From assembly GCA_934462825.1 (NCBI GenBank), contig CAKSIP010000010.1, positions 1 through 39,807 of the forward strand: 39,807 nucleotides of DNA. Reading direction: 5' to 3'. The translations under genes were made by a program, and so were the position numbers. The DNA is from an uncultured Eubacteriales bacterium. GTDB taxonomy: Bacteria > Bacillota > Clostridia > Oscillospirales > CAG-272. Below, piece by piece: positions 8,201 through 16,150 of this stretch; position 1 is the first letter of the stretch, and every line of letters starts with the position of its first letter. Below the pieces are notes generated by a model. The model saw only the letters and a list, made by a program, of their open reading frames with translations. It was not told the DNA's origin and ran no database searches.

Positions 8201-8541
8201 GCCCGCGGATGCAGTATAAAATTTATACAATTAAATCGTTTGCCACATCCGAAGCAGATCTGACGTCGTATAAAACGCGCTCCGACAGTTCTCTTTGCGC
8301 CATCGGGCGCGCCACCGAGTTGGCCTACCCGCTGATGGCCGCTTTGGATATAAAGAAATATTATAAAGCGGATCGGTACATCCGTGTGATCTCAACCGTG
8401 GTCGGCGCCCTTGTGGCTGTGTCGTTTGCTCTGTTCGGACTGTTGGATCAGTTCAACGCTGTGCAGATGGCCATTTATCAAGCGGCATGGACGCTGCCGA
8501 CGCTCGCCTACTCGTTCCTGAAATTCAGCAAGCATAGGTGA
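5230..8541 (+). CDS. Acidic N-terminus fused to a degenerate, probably inactive P1B-type ATPase
   Basis: A 1103-residue protein. Residues 1-560 are acidic, low-complexity and probably disordered. Short motifs recur there: PWY at 102-104 and 161-163, each inside a D-L-E-D context. The rest follows the heavy-metal P-type ATPase plan: four membrane helices (about 566-588, 602-622, 640-658, 662-682), a loop, two helices (about 744-766, 774-800), a large cytosolic region, then two helices (about 1051-1073, 1078-1097). The cytosolic part aligns by eye with P and N domains: RFVTFDEEDLF replaces vvFDKTGTLT (D830 kept, KTGT lost), GGPLARMVEAA (868 on) replaces the HPLA motif, and GISAFVDGSEMLAGSARFL matches the VDG-VGN-FL strand region. 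No CPC, TGE or GDGxND motif is seen, and the A-domain loop is short. It is therefore unlikely to hydrolyse ATP. AAGGAGG lies 6 nt ahead of the start. Function unknown. Confidence 0.72.
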   Translation: MAEQGQDRKNGSGEHQPQDIAEILRLLRESVDVNASSASKKRAEESEKNEKRDENEKENPRHADEENDFAEDEASDKEDNAGDETAAMGTGTEDLDLEDDVPWYAEDPTEIPLSETSGEVSIPTEPSTEDAPLKKTGLSASDPEEREAEDADDIDLEDEEPWYTDAAEAEDSSEGTFASEEALADTPNDETVDAYDVSDEADHEEKPTVGSEENAPALREEADTEDRTNASFRYYSLDDALSLEESARKDHSAEQNPIRENSPQRNAPQESPSDEASASDVSKTAKSRYTFCDLNDLGRATASEGTDSCINSEITPDYDLNRREDVSAAKESTAEPAEEPMADSVEEPLEDATEDSMEEPFEEETEDAVRYATEPSAKESEDFSAEKSAEEALPQEAEPQAALEANEASLDEEPNTEAWKTDSAEPTETTVAAETAEEKINWKQYFENEAMAHAAKASDAARKTEEAPAPSLEETELFEQESETDAEASPVIDETDRLLLKNLGYRKERLTSATKNGSDTKTKKKRENDYSDDVGYDYGGGEFVYTNQKNEIRSGYQREKKHIRVRWAITGVATLLLLIYEILTFSGVALPGLFNPYDYPVSHCMISLQLLVICLGASVKPLAVGFSDLCCLRATPYSVSAVVLLSNIVYTVILVATAPNEFLLYNFMGGLSVFAAVTYEYFSLLREEKTFSVLSTEGARQYAFLPDEAGTETLGEPAPALRAYMTDFHENYFERNAKRPADSRYLSPLLLVVSCFSVVAFAMALLFTRDVAKSAAVFVTLIDFALPVGVTVAYSFPLFWAARRGLGDKGAVIGQGAMDEYEGTRFVTFDEEDLFPSLKTTHIDLKPAGNRRLSEVLAKTSLMFSAIGGPLARMVEAAGVKPEGAPAEIHGVFDNGISAFVDGSEMLAGSARFLELHGVELLTSEDERDVSEDNEILYIAIDGELAARYYLQYRPAPDFVKAVNLLGNRGIAVGIRTKNPAINSDIVARRCPRMQYKIYTIKSFATSEADLTSYKTRSDSSLCAIGRATELAYPLMAALDIKKYYKADRYIRVISTVVGALVAVSFALFGLLDQFNAVQMAIYQAAWTLPTLAYSFLKFSKHR

Positions 8542-8633
8542 TGCATCTCCGCTTTTGCATACGCTAAACTATTGGGCCGCTTCGACCGTTCCGGTCGCGG
8601 GCAAGGCCATGATCTTTAGGAGAAAAAACAAGC

Positions 8634-10502
8634 ATGAATGAAACAATGAGCAGTATTCTCAAATCGGTTTCCAAACCCGGCCGCTATTCGGGAGGAGAAT
8701 TTGGGCAGATATTGAAAGATAAAAAAACAGTCAAAGCAAGGTTTGCATTTTGCTTTCCGGATTCCTATGAAATCGGATTGTCCAATCTCGGTATTCAGAT
8801 TTTATATGGCGCTTTAAATCGGGAGCCGGATATTTGGTGCGAGCGCGCCTATACGCCGTGGCCGGATATGCAGGATCAGATGCAGGCCTACGACCTGCCG
8901 CTGACGGCGCATGAAAGCGGAGATCCGCTGGGGATGTTTGATATTGTCGGCTTTACCCTTCAATATGAAATGTGCTATACGAATGTGTTGAATATGCTGG
9001 CCTTGGCCAAAATTCCGTTGCGCGCCTCGGAGCGCGGCGAGGAGGATCCTATCATTATCGGAGGAGGCCCTTGCTCCTATAACCCCGAACCGGTGGCGGA
9101 TTTCTTCGATTGCTTCTCGATCGGAGAAGGCGAGGAATCGTTGGTGGAATTTACAAAGCTTTACATTCGCATGAAGGCCGAGGGAACCTATACAAGAAAG
9201 GCGTTTCTCCATGCGGCGGCCCGCCTCGGACAGGGGATTTATGTGCCTTCTTTGTACGACGTTACCTATCACGAGGACGGCACGGTAAAGGCATATCAGC
9301 CGATTTATGAAGATGTCCCGCCCCGTGTGACGAAAGCCATTATGAAAGATATGGATAAGGCGTTTTATCCCGAAAAGGTTGTGGTGCCGAATATTGAGGC
9401 CGTGCAGGAGCGAATTATGCTGGAGGTCTATCGCGGCTGTATTCGCGGGTGCCGATTCTGTCAGGCCGGCATGATTTATCGCCCGGTGCGGGAAAAAACG
9501 CCGGAGGTGCTTTGCCGGCAGGCGAAATGCCTTTATGAGTCAACGGGATACGATGAAATCTCTCTTTCCTCACTTTCCATCAGCGATTATTCCCGATTGC
9601 CGGAGCTGACGGATTCACTCATCGGATGGTCGGATCAAAATATGATTAACCTGTCGCTTCCGTCCCTCCGCGTGGACAGCTTTACGAAGGAACTGATGGA
9701 CAAAGTCAAATCGGTGCGATCCTCTTCCTTGACCTTTGCCCCCGAAGCGGGCACACAACGCTTGCGCGATGTGATCAATAAAAATGTGTTGGAGGAGGAT
9801 TTGCTGCGAGCCGTCAACGTGGCTTTTGACGCAGGGAAAACCTCGGTGAAGCTCTATTTTATGATGGGCCTTCCGACCGAAACCTATGAGGACTTGAACG
9901 GCATTGCCTTGCTGGCCGAAAAAGTGCTCGATGCGTTTTATCAAAACCCCAATCACAGTCGCGGTAAGGCGCCGCAGGTCACAGTGAGTGTTTCCTGCTT
10001 CGTCCCCAAGCCCTTTACCCCGTTTCAATGGGAGCCGCAGGACACCATGGAGGAAATGGAGAAAAAGCAAAAATACCTTGCGTCGAAGATTACCAATCGA
10101 AAAATCAAGTTTATGCACCATGATGCCCGCGTGTCCTTCGTGGAGGCCATTTTGGCCAAAGGCGACCGCCGTATGGGCAAAGCGCTGGAGCTGGCTTGCC
10201 GGGAGGGCTTTCGATTCGATGCCTGGACAGAGTATTTTGATTTTGATAAATGGATGAGCGTTTTTGAACGCAGCGGCATCGACGTGGCGTTTTACGCCAA
10301 TCGTCGCGCGAAAAAAGAGGAAGTGTTCCCCTGGGATGTGATTGATTGCGGGGTGAATAAAGAATTTTTCCTGCGAGAAAATCAAAAAGCCTATGAAGGT
10401 AAAACCACAAAGTGCTGTAAAGAAGCCTGCTCCGCTTGCGGAGCCAATAAATTGGGAGGGGAACGCACATGGTGTCCGAATCTGTCAAACGGATTAAAAT
10501 AA
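8634..10502 (+). CDS. TIGR03960-type radical SAM protein
   Basis: A 622-residue radical SAM enzyme of the TIGR03960 group. The N-terminal 190 residues form a B12-binding-like Rossmann region (PDSYEIGLSNLGIQILYGAL, then IIIGGGPCSYNPEPVADFFD). The radical SAM core starts near 255 with RGCIRGCRFCQAG, whose CX3CX2C cysteines hold the 4Fe-4S cluster. A cysteine-rich tail (CCKEACSACG and a final C) may bind a metal. In many Firmicutes this gene sits beside a DUF2344 gene, as here, and sometimes fused to it; a role in RNA or ribosome modification has been suspected but I know of no proven substrate. AGGAG lies 10 nt upstream. Its end overlaps the next gene by 34 nt. Confidence 0.88.
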   Translation: MNETMSSILKSVSKPGRYSGGEFGQILKDKKTVKARFAFCFPDSYEIGLSNLGIQILYGALNREPDIWCERAYTPWPDMQDQMQAYDLPLTAHESGDPLGMFDIVGFTLQYEMCYTNVLNMLALAKIPLRASERGEEDPIIIGGGPCSYNPEPVADFFDCFSIGEGEESLVEFTKLYIRMKAEGTYTRKAFLHAAARLGQGIYVPSLYDVTYHEDGTVKAYQPIYEDVPPRVTKAIMKDMDKAFYPEKVVVPNIEAVQERIMLEVYRGCIRGCRFCQAGMIYRPVREKTPEVLCRQAKCLYESTGYDEISLSSLSISDYSRLPELTDSLIGWSDQNMINLSLPSLRVDSFTKELMDKVKSVRSSSLTFAPEAGTQRLRDVINKNVLEEDLLRAVNVAFDAGKTSVKLYFMMGLPTETYEDLNGIALLAEKVLDAFYQNPNHSRGKAPQVTVSVSCFVPKPFTPFQWEPQDTMEEMEKKQKYLASKITNRKIKFMHHDARVSFVEAILAKGDRRMGKALELACREGFRFDAWTEYFDFDKWMSVFERSGIDVAFYANRRAKKEEVFPWDVIDCGVNKEFFLRENQKAYEGKTTKCCKEACSACGANKLGGERTWCPNLSNGLK

Positions 10503-11233
10503 ATCAAAATACGGAAGCGAACTGCTACATCAAATACGCGCTTCCGATGTTGCCGGTGCCGAGAAATATTCGCATTTGTTTTTCCAAAACCGGGAGCCTG
10601 CAATATATTTCGCATTTGGATTTGCAACGCTTGTTCGCTCGCGCGCTGATTCGAGCCGGACTTCCGCTTTGGTACACCCAGGGCTTCAATCCGCATCCCA
10701 AAATGGTGTTTGCTCTCCCGCTCCCGGTGGGTGTGCAGAGCGTTTGCGAATTTCTTGATGTGAAATTTGATAGAGATATGAGCTGTCCGGACGCGCAGGC
10801 CTTGCTGAATGAGGAACTGACGGACGAAATGCGAATTTTGGACGTGTATGAGCCAACCACCAAGTTTTCGGATATTGCCTATGCAAAATATGAAATTCGG
10901 CTTTCTACAGTGGGCGCCGATGCGGCTTTGGCCGAGAAAGCAGAGCGCTTTTTTACGACATCCCCCATTCTTATGACCAAGCGGACGAAATCCGGCGAGA
11001 AATCGTTGGATATTACCGCCTTGATTTCGGCCTTTTCTGCAAAATTTGACGAAAGCACAAGAGAAATTCATATCGAAACGACGTTGTCGGCCGGCAGTGA
11101 ATCGCTCAACCCCGAGCTTTTGATCGCGGCTTTGCGAAAATATGAGATTTTGCCGCCGGCGTCCCTGCTGGAGGAAACGTATTCCATTCTGCGAAAGCAA
11201 GTGCTGTGTGCGGATGGGAGCGTTTTCCGATAA
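10469..11233 (+). CDS. DUF2344 (TIGR03936) protein
   Basis: A 254-residue protein, the usual partner of the preceding radical SAM enzyme. It starts with an ordinary lead and then the hallmark RICFSKTGSLQYISHLDLQR and YTQGFNPHPKMVFALPLPVG. The start is supported by GGGAGGGG 7 nt upstream, even though this makes a 34-nt overlap with the radical SAM gene, so translation is likely coupled. Its biochemical role is not established. In other genomes the pair is often followed by ribonuclease G and ribosomal proteins L21 and L27; here a sugar isomerase-like gene follows instead. Confidence 0.85.
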   Translation: MVSESVKRIKINQNTEANCYIKYALPMLPVPRNIRICFSKTGSLQYISHLDLQRLFARALIRAGLPLWYTQGFNPHPKMVFALPLPVGVQSVCEFLDVKFDRDMSCPDAQALLNEELTDEMRILDVYEPTTKFSDIAYAKYEIRLSTVGADAALAEKAERFFTTSPILMTKRTKSGEKSLDITALISAFSAKFDESTREIHIETTLSAGSESLNPELLIAALRKYEILPPASLLEETYSILRKQVLCADGSVFR

Positions 11234-11297
11234 GAGCGGCGGTGCGGCGAGCGTTCTTGGATAAAAATCAATGCTGAAAAAAGGAGATTTTGAATTG

Positions 11298-12179
11298 ATG
11301 AAAGAAAGTATGGATAGGAAAAGAAAAACGGCGCTGTCTGTCGATGATTTTTCCACAGAACATTTTGATAAACTCAAAGCCTGCGGCATAGAGGCCATTG
11401 AGGTTTCCTGCCGGGATTCCCAATATCCTTTGATTCCGTGGCCCAAGGTTGTGCAGGCAGCCAAAGAGAGGGAAATTGCACTTTGGTCGTTCCACCTGCC
11501 CTTTTCTCCCTTTTGCATGAATGATATTTCCTCTACGGACGCTTTTGTGCGGAAAACGACCATCGACTATATGAAGCTGCTGATCGACCGTGCGGCCGGT
11601 TACGCCGGTATTCGCATCATGGTAATTCATGCCAGCGGCGAACCGATCTCGGATGCGGAACGCCCGAAACGAATGGAGGGAGCCTTGGCAGGCCTTGCCG
11701 AGCTGTGCGATTTTGCGGCGACGTATGGCGCTACGCTGGCTGTGGAAGATTTGCCGAGAACCTGCCTTGGCCGCTCGGCCGAGGAAATGGCCTGTCTGCT
11801 TTCTGCCGATGAAAGATTGCGTATATGCTTTGATACCAATCATTTGCTGGGAGGGCAAAAGCCGCAGGACTTTATTCGCGCCCTTGGCTCTAAAATCGTG
11901 ACGCTCCATGTGTCCGATTATGATGGCCTGGATGAAAAGCATTGGCTGCCCGGGGAAGGCGTGATTGATTGGCCGGCTGTGATGGATGCGTTGGATGACG
12001 TGGGATATACCGGCCCGATTCTTTACGAGGTCGGATACGAAACGCCCAAAACCATTGTTCGCCCACAACCGCTTGTCACGGCGGATTTTGTTCGGAACCA
12101 TGCCGAGCTGGAAGCAAGAGCGGCTCTTACGGTGACAGGGGTTCCGGCAGTGAAAAGTGAAAACGGAAAAATAAAATGA
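11298..12179 (+). CDS. Sugar phosphate isomerase/epimerase-like TIM barrel protein
   Basis: A protein of about 293 residues of the xylose isomerase-like (AP endonuclease 2) family. Family strands and likely metal ligands are visible: SFHLPFSPFCMND, MVIHASGEP, LAVEDLPRTCLG, RICFDTNHLLGG, VTLHVSDYDG, HWLPGEGVIDWPAV and EVGYE. These Glu, Asp and His residues normally hold a divalent metal and catalyse sugar isomerisation or epimerisation. The substrate cannot be told. The frame opens at 11271, but AGGAG at 11282-11286 fits the ATG at 11298 (or TTG at 11295). It overlaps the following surface-protein gene by 4 nt (ATGA). Confidence 0.78.
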   Translation: MKESMDRKRKTALSVDDFSTEHFDKLKACGIEAIEVSCRDSQYPLIPWPKVVQAAKEREIALWSFHLPFSPFCMNDISSTDAFVRKTTIDYMKLLIDRAAGYAGIRIMVIHASGEPISDAERPKRMEGALAGLAELCDFAATYGATLAVEDLPRTCLGRSAEEMACLLSADERLRICFDTNHLLGGQKPQDFIRALGSKIVTLHVSDYDGLDEKHWLPGEGVIDWPAVMDALDDVGYTGPILYEVGYETPKTIVRPQPLVTADFVRNHAELEARAALTVTGVPAVKSENGKIK

Positions 12180-15100
12180 AAGAAAGAAAAAACGCCCATA
12201 GAGCCAAAATAGGGCAAGGGCTTTTTCGACTTCTCCTTGTGGGCTTGTGCGTCTTGCTGGCGCTGCCGTCGGGCAGCTTCCGTATTCACGCGGCGGCCCC
12301 GGAGCCGGTGTTGACGCTCCCCAAGGCAGAGAGAAAGCCAAGCTCCGCCCTGACGGCACTTGACTATTCCGCCGTGGGACAGTCGGATCCTGTTCAATGG
12401 AAGCCGTCGGAGCTGATTTCCGCCCTGATCGGGAAGGCCCCCTCGACGCTCGAAGCGGCATGGATTGATGCGAAGCTTCCCGTGGCATTTTCGTATCATG
12501 ACGCGATTCCGAGTCAATCCTTGACGACAGAATTTCGGGATAGTACGCTTTATGTCCGAGCGAAAACGTATGAGTATCAAACGGCCGACGGCGTTAGTAT
12601 GCAATGGATTCCGCAGTACGCCGCCATTTTGGGACGGAAGGTGCCCTTGGAGAAATCGGATGAGGATGGGGATGTTTATATCGGTTCCGTCTTAGGCCTT
12701 GCGGAGGGAGACTTTTCCGGGGAATCTCCGACGGTGGAGCTGGGATATTCCTGTCGGGTGGCGCTTCCGGTCGCCGAGACGGAGATCTATTTGAATTATG
12801 TCTACCGTCAGGGAGAGGAACTTTGCCGGACAAAGGCGGAGTATGAAGAAGCCTTGGCCAAATATACGGCGTACCGCGACTATCTTTCTGCGATGGAGAC
12901 GTATGAAAACGACCTGATTCGTTGGAATCTCTATCAAACGGAAAAGGCAAAGTACGACCGCAAATATGCAGAATATACCGAATATCTTGCAGCTTATGCA
13001 CAGTATCAGGAGCGAAAAGCTGCCCGGGAGGCCTATGAGGCCGCCTTGGCCGCCTATGATAGCAATTTGGCGGCATATAAGCGCTATCTGACCGAAAATG
13101 CGCAATATGAAAAAGACTACCAAGCATACGAAGCCTACCTGATTCGCCTTAACGCAGTGACAAAAAAGCTTGCTGTGATGGAAAGCCTTTTTGTCAAAGG
13201 AAAGAATGAGCACATCATGTATGCCACGCTGAACGGCGACACCGTGAAAACGGTGGTGGAACGGAAATCGGAGCTTGTAACAGTCGGTAAGTGCGACGAG
13301 CGGGACATCAATCATGCCGCGGAAAGCACCGAAATGCTCAAAAAACTGCTTTCGGAATATAAAAATCAGGGAAGCAATGCCCGGAAATTGGAATACTATA
13401 AAGCACATTATGAGGAAATCCGGGACAATTTCATTCTTTTGTACAGTAGCTTGCATTCGTTGTATCAGAATCCCGCCGTGGTCGGCACTTTGAGCAATTA
13501 TGGCAAGCTGGATCGGTTCATGGAGTTTTTGGCGCATCTTTACGTGATCAGTACGGCGCTGGACGATGAGCAGAACCGCTATGAAGGCTGGAAGATCCGC
13601 GGCTTGTATGACATGGAAAAAAAGGAATACCTTTACTACAGCTATACCGATTTGCTGGACGAGGTACAACTCATTCCCGACACCGGTGATGCCGATCCCA
13701 GAGAATCCGGTGCTTGGCCCGATGAAGTGCCTCAGCCGATAAAGCCCATAAAGGTGGAGCCTCCTGTCATGCCCACGTATGTTCCCGAACCGGTGGAGCC
13801 GAAGGAAGTCAGCGAACCGCCAAAGCCGCAACCTGTGGCCGAGCCGCAAAAGCCGACGGTGGTGGAGGATCCCGGCTACGGAGAGCCGGATCCCGTCAGC
13901 TTTACCCCGGAGGAGTTTGCCCTTATCGAAGCCATTTCGGAAAATCGGCTTGCCGAGCGCGAAGTGCCCGACGGCGCTATGATCACGCTGCATACCGCTG
14001 TGACACGCAAAGTGCCGCTTTTGAATCGGCACGTGGTGACTTTTCTGGATTCCGACCGCAAGACCGTTTTTTCGGAGTATGAGGTCGAGGGACGGGGACA
14101 CAGGGTGACTTTCCCCGAAAAAACGCCCGAAAAAACGCCGAGCGCTCAGTATTCTTATCGTTTTTCCGGGTGGATGGATGAAAGCGGAAACCCCGCAACG
14201 GCCACGGAAATTACAGAGCCGAATACGATTTATTATGCTTCGTATGAAACGACCGTGAACCGCTATACGGTGACGTGGCATGTTGGGGATCAATCCGTGA
14301 CGGAAGCCTATGACTACGGGCAAACGCCCCGCTACAAAGGCTCTTTGGTGATCGAGCCGAGCAAAGACACAAGCTATGTTTTCCTCGGATGGTCGGCCAA
14401 TATTGTTCCGGTTACGGGCGATGCGGAATATACGGCGCTGTATAAAGAAAAAGCGCGGGAATATACGGTCACATGGCACTACCGGGATCGCGTTTATAAA
14501 GAAAATTACGCCTATGGGGCGACGCCTTCGTTCCGGTATAGTACGGAACCGGTATCAGATTCGCTTTGGATTTATACGTTCTCCGGGTGGAACCAAGAGC
14601 CGGCACCGGTCACCGCCGATGTATCGTATGAGGCAAAATTTTCGGTTTCTCCCTTTGCGGTCGATGAAAAGGGCGAGGCTGTGCACGTGTCGGAACAGGA
14701 AAGCGCATATGAAATTGTCGCGCCGGGGAATACACTTAAAGTGGGCAACGCCGTGCCAATGGCCGTGACGCGCGGCAAACAGCTGGTTCTTGTTTACAAT
14801 ACTACCCGCATAATTCTGAACGATACGGCATTGGAGCAGGCCTTGGAAGCGGGACTGTGTGAAATTACCGTGCAGAATCCTCCTGCCACGGAGGGCGCTT
14901 GGCACGCCTGCATGGTTGAGTTTTTGGATTGCGAAGGAAAAAAGGTCACCTTGCCCTACGGTGCTGTATTACAATGGGACGCCCAAGACGCGGATAGGGA
15001 ATCGTTGCACACCTATCTTTCCGAAGATTCGGAAAAATCAAACCGAGAGGAAATCGCCTTTGAAATCCGACAAGGATGGATCACCGTGCGCCTGTCGCAT

Positions 15101-15799
15101 TCGTCCGCGGTTTGGCTGTATCGGGAATATAGCGTTCAGGCGGAGCCTTGCGAAAATGCACTGTTACAGCCTTCCGTCCGGCAGGCTTACGCCGGTCAAA
15201 ACGTGCATATCGAGGTGCTTTGCGGCGAGGAATATGAAGTGTCCGCGTACTACGTGAAGGGGTTAGTTAGCGGAAAGACGTTTCCCGTTTCCCCGGACGG
15301 TTGGTTTGTTATGCCGGACGAACCGGTTTCGGTGTCGTCCGTGGTGTCCTTCCGTCGATTTACGGTGTCATTCAAAGTGGGCGATACCGTGATTGCCAGC
15401 GCAGTGTACAACTACGGTGATACAGTGAAGGTGCCGGCTGATCCGATTCGTAAGGGAAGTGACACCATCGTTTATAATTTTGTAGGATGGTCGCCCGAAA
15501 TTACAGTGGTGCGTGCGGATGTTGTTTATGAAGCACAGTTTAAGGAAGCCAAGGCCGGCGAGGCAGGATTGTATCCGAGCCATTCACGCAATCGGTTTTA
15601 TCTGTTGATCGTTGAATGCCTGCTCTTGCTGGGAGCCTTGATTGCCACTCCGATTGTGCTGGTGCATTTCCGCAAAAAGAAAAAAAGCCAAGAAGCAACC
15701 AAAGAAAACGAAAAAGAGGACAAGGAGCCGAAAACGGCGTCGGAAGGCTCCGATGATGCAGCAAAAAACACATCCGAGGATCGGCCGCCGGAGCCGTAA
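12176..15799 (+). CDS. Membrane-anchored surface protein with Ala/Tyr coiled stalk, Pro-rich region and B-repeats
   Basis: A 1207-residue surface protein. The signal peptide covers about 1-39 (LLLVGLCVLLALPSG, cut near HAAAPEP). Residues 221-322 are a Tyr/Ala-rich helical stretch (YEAALAAYDSNLAAYKRYL), with Tyr at near-heptad spacing. A Pro-rich stretch lies at about 519-575. InlB-like B-repeats lie near 618-685, 696-755, 761-824 and 1060-1122 (for example YTVTWHVGDQS and FLGWS). A membrane helix at about 1143-1165 is followed by a KKKK stop and an acidic cytoplasmic tail. There is no LPXTG, so it is held by its own helix. The A-rich and P-rich pairing recalls streptococcal antigen I/II stalks. 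Adhesion or wall contact is an inference. It is the last gene of its run and a terminator follows. Confidence 0.75.
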   Translation: MKERKNAHRAKIGQGLFRLLLVGLCVLLALPSGSFRIHAAAPEPVLTLPKAERKPSSALTALDYSAVGQSDPVQWKPSELISALIGKAPSTLEAAWIDAKLPVAFSYHDAIPSQSLTTEFRDSTLYVRAKTYEYQTADGVSMQWIPQYAAILGRKVPLEKSDEDGDVYIGSVLGLAEGDFSGESPTVELGYSCRVALPVAETEIYLNYVYRQGEELCRTKAEYEEALAKYTAYRDYLSAMETYENDLIRWNLYQTEKAKYDRKYAEYTEYLAAYAQYQERKAAREAYEAALAAYDSNLAAYKRYLTENAQYEKDYQAYEAYLIRLNAVTKKLAVMESLFVKGKNEHIMYATLNGDTVKTVVERKSELVTVGKCDERDINHAAESTEMLKKLLSEYKNQGSNARKLEYYKAHYEEIRDNFILLYSSLHSLYQNPAVVGTLSNYGKLDRFMEFLAHLYVISTALDDEQNRYEGWKIRGLYDMEKKEYLYYSYTDLLDEVQLIPDTGDADPRESGAWPDEVPQPIKPIKVEPPVMPTYVPEPVEPKEVSEPPKPQPVAEPQKPTVVEDPGYGEPDPVSFTPEEFALIEAISENRLAEREVPDGAMITLHTAVTRKVPLLNRHVVTFLDSDRKTVFSEYEVEGRGHRVTFPEKTPEKTPSAQYSYRFSGWMDESGNPATATEITEPNTIYYASYETTVNRYTVTWHVGDQSVTEAYDYGQTPRYKGSLVIEPSKDTSYVFLGWSANIVPVTGDAEYTALYKEKAREYTVTWHYRDRVYKENYAYGATPSFRYSTEPVSDSLWIYTFSGWNQEPAPVTADVSYEAKFSVSPFAVDEKGEAVHVSEQESAYEIVAPGNTLKVGNAVPMAVTRGKQLVLVYNTTRIILNDTALEQALEAGLCEITVQNPPATEGAWHACMVEFLDCEGKKVTLPYGAVLQWDAQDADRESLHTYLSEDSEKSNREEIAFEIRQGWITVRLSHSSAVWLYREYSVQAEPCENALLQPSVRQAYAGQNVHIEVLCGEEYEVSAYYVKGLVSGKTFPVSPDGWFVMPDEPVSVSSVVSFRRFTVSFKVGDTVIASAVYNYGDTVKVPADPIRKGSDTIVYNFVGWSPEITVVRADVVYEAQFKEAKAGEAGLYPSHSRNRFYLLIVECLLLLGALIATPIVLVHFRKKKKSQEATKENEKEDKEPKTASEGSDDAAKNTSEDRPPEP

Positions 15800-15834
15800 G
15801 CGGGCGGTTGTTTAAGGATGGCGTAACCTCCTAA

Positions 15835-15878
15835 GGGCAGTTCAAAAACTCAGAGCGAGTTTTTTAACTGCCCCTTTT
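15835..15878 (+). terminator. Intrinsic terminator after the surface-protein gene
   Basis: An inverted repeat (GGGCAGTTCAAAAACTC paired with GAGTTTTTTAACTGCCC) is followed by CTTTT. It is a variant of the window's terminator family, with CTCAGAGCGAG at the tip. Confidence 0.8.
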
Positions 15879-16059
15879 CCATATCGGACAAATTCGGCTG
15901 TTTTTTCTTTCGTCACGCCCTTGTTCGGAGGGCTTTCCCAAAACCCGATCCGCGTCCGGCGGCCGCTTGGAACGGTAGGGGCAATGGTTCGTTTTTGCGG
16001 TTTGCCCTTGTCTCCACGGGCGCCTTGCGCGGACGTTTGCGCGTATTTTCAGAAAAGAA

Positions 16060-16088
16060 TTGCGTTTGGGCGCTTTTTGTGATATAAT
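16060..16088 (+). promoter_or_regulatory. dxs promoter
   Basis: TTGCGT at 16060-16065 and TATAAT at 16083-16088, with a 17-nt spacer and a TG extension at 16080-16081. It lies about 60 nt ahead of the dxs start. Confidence 0.7.
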
Positions 16089-16150
16089 AATAAAATCATA
16101 GAAAAAGAATTGTCGAATCAAAGAAAAACACGGGAAGTCGGTGAAACGAA

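Larger units (their letters stand above)
15800..16150. other. Intergenic region between the surface-protein gene and dxs
   Basis: It holds a terminator at 15835-15878 and the dxs promoter at 16060-16088. The 180 nt between them is fairly GC-rich, and I see no ORF with a ribosome site or clear structure there. Confidence 0.6.

Noticed and set aside
12692..14479. Minus-strand open frame of 595 codons opposite the B-repeat surface protein
   Set aside because: It has no start signal or domain, and the opposite strand is convincingly coding.
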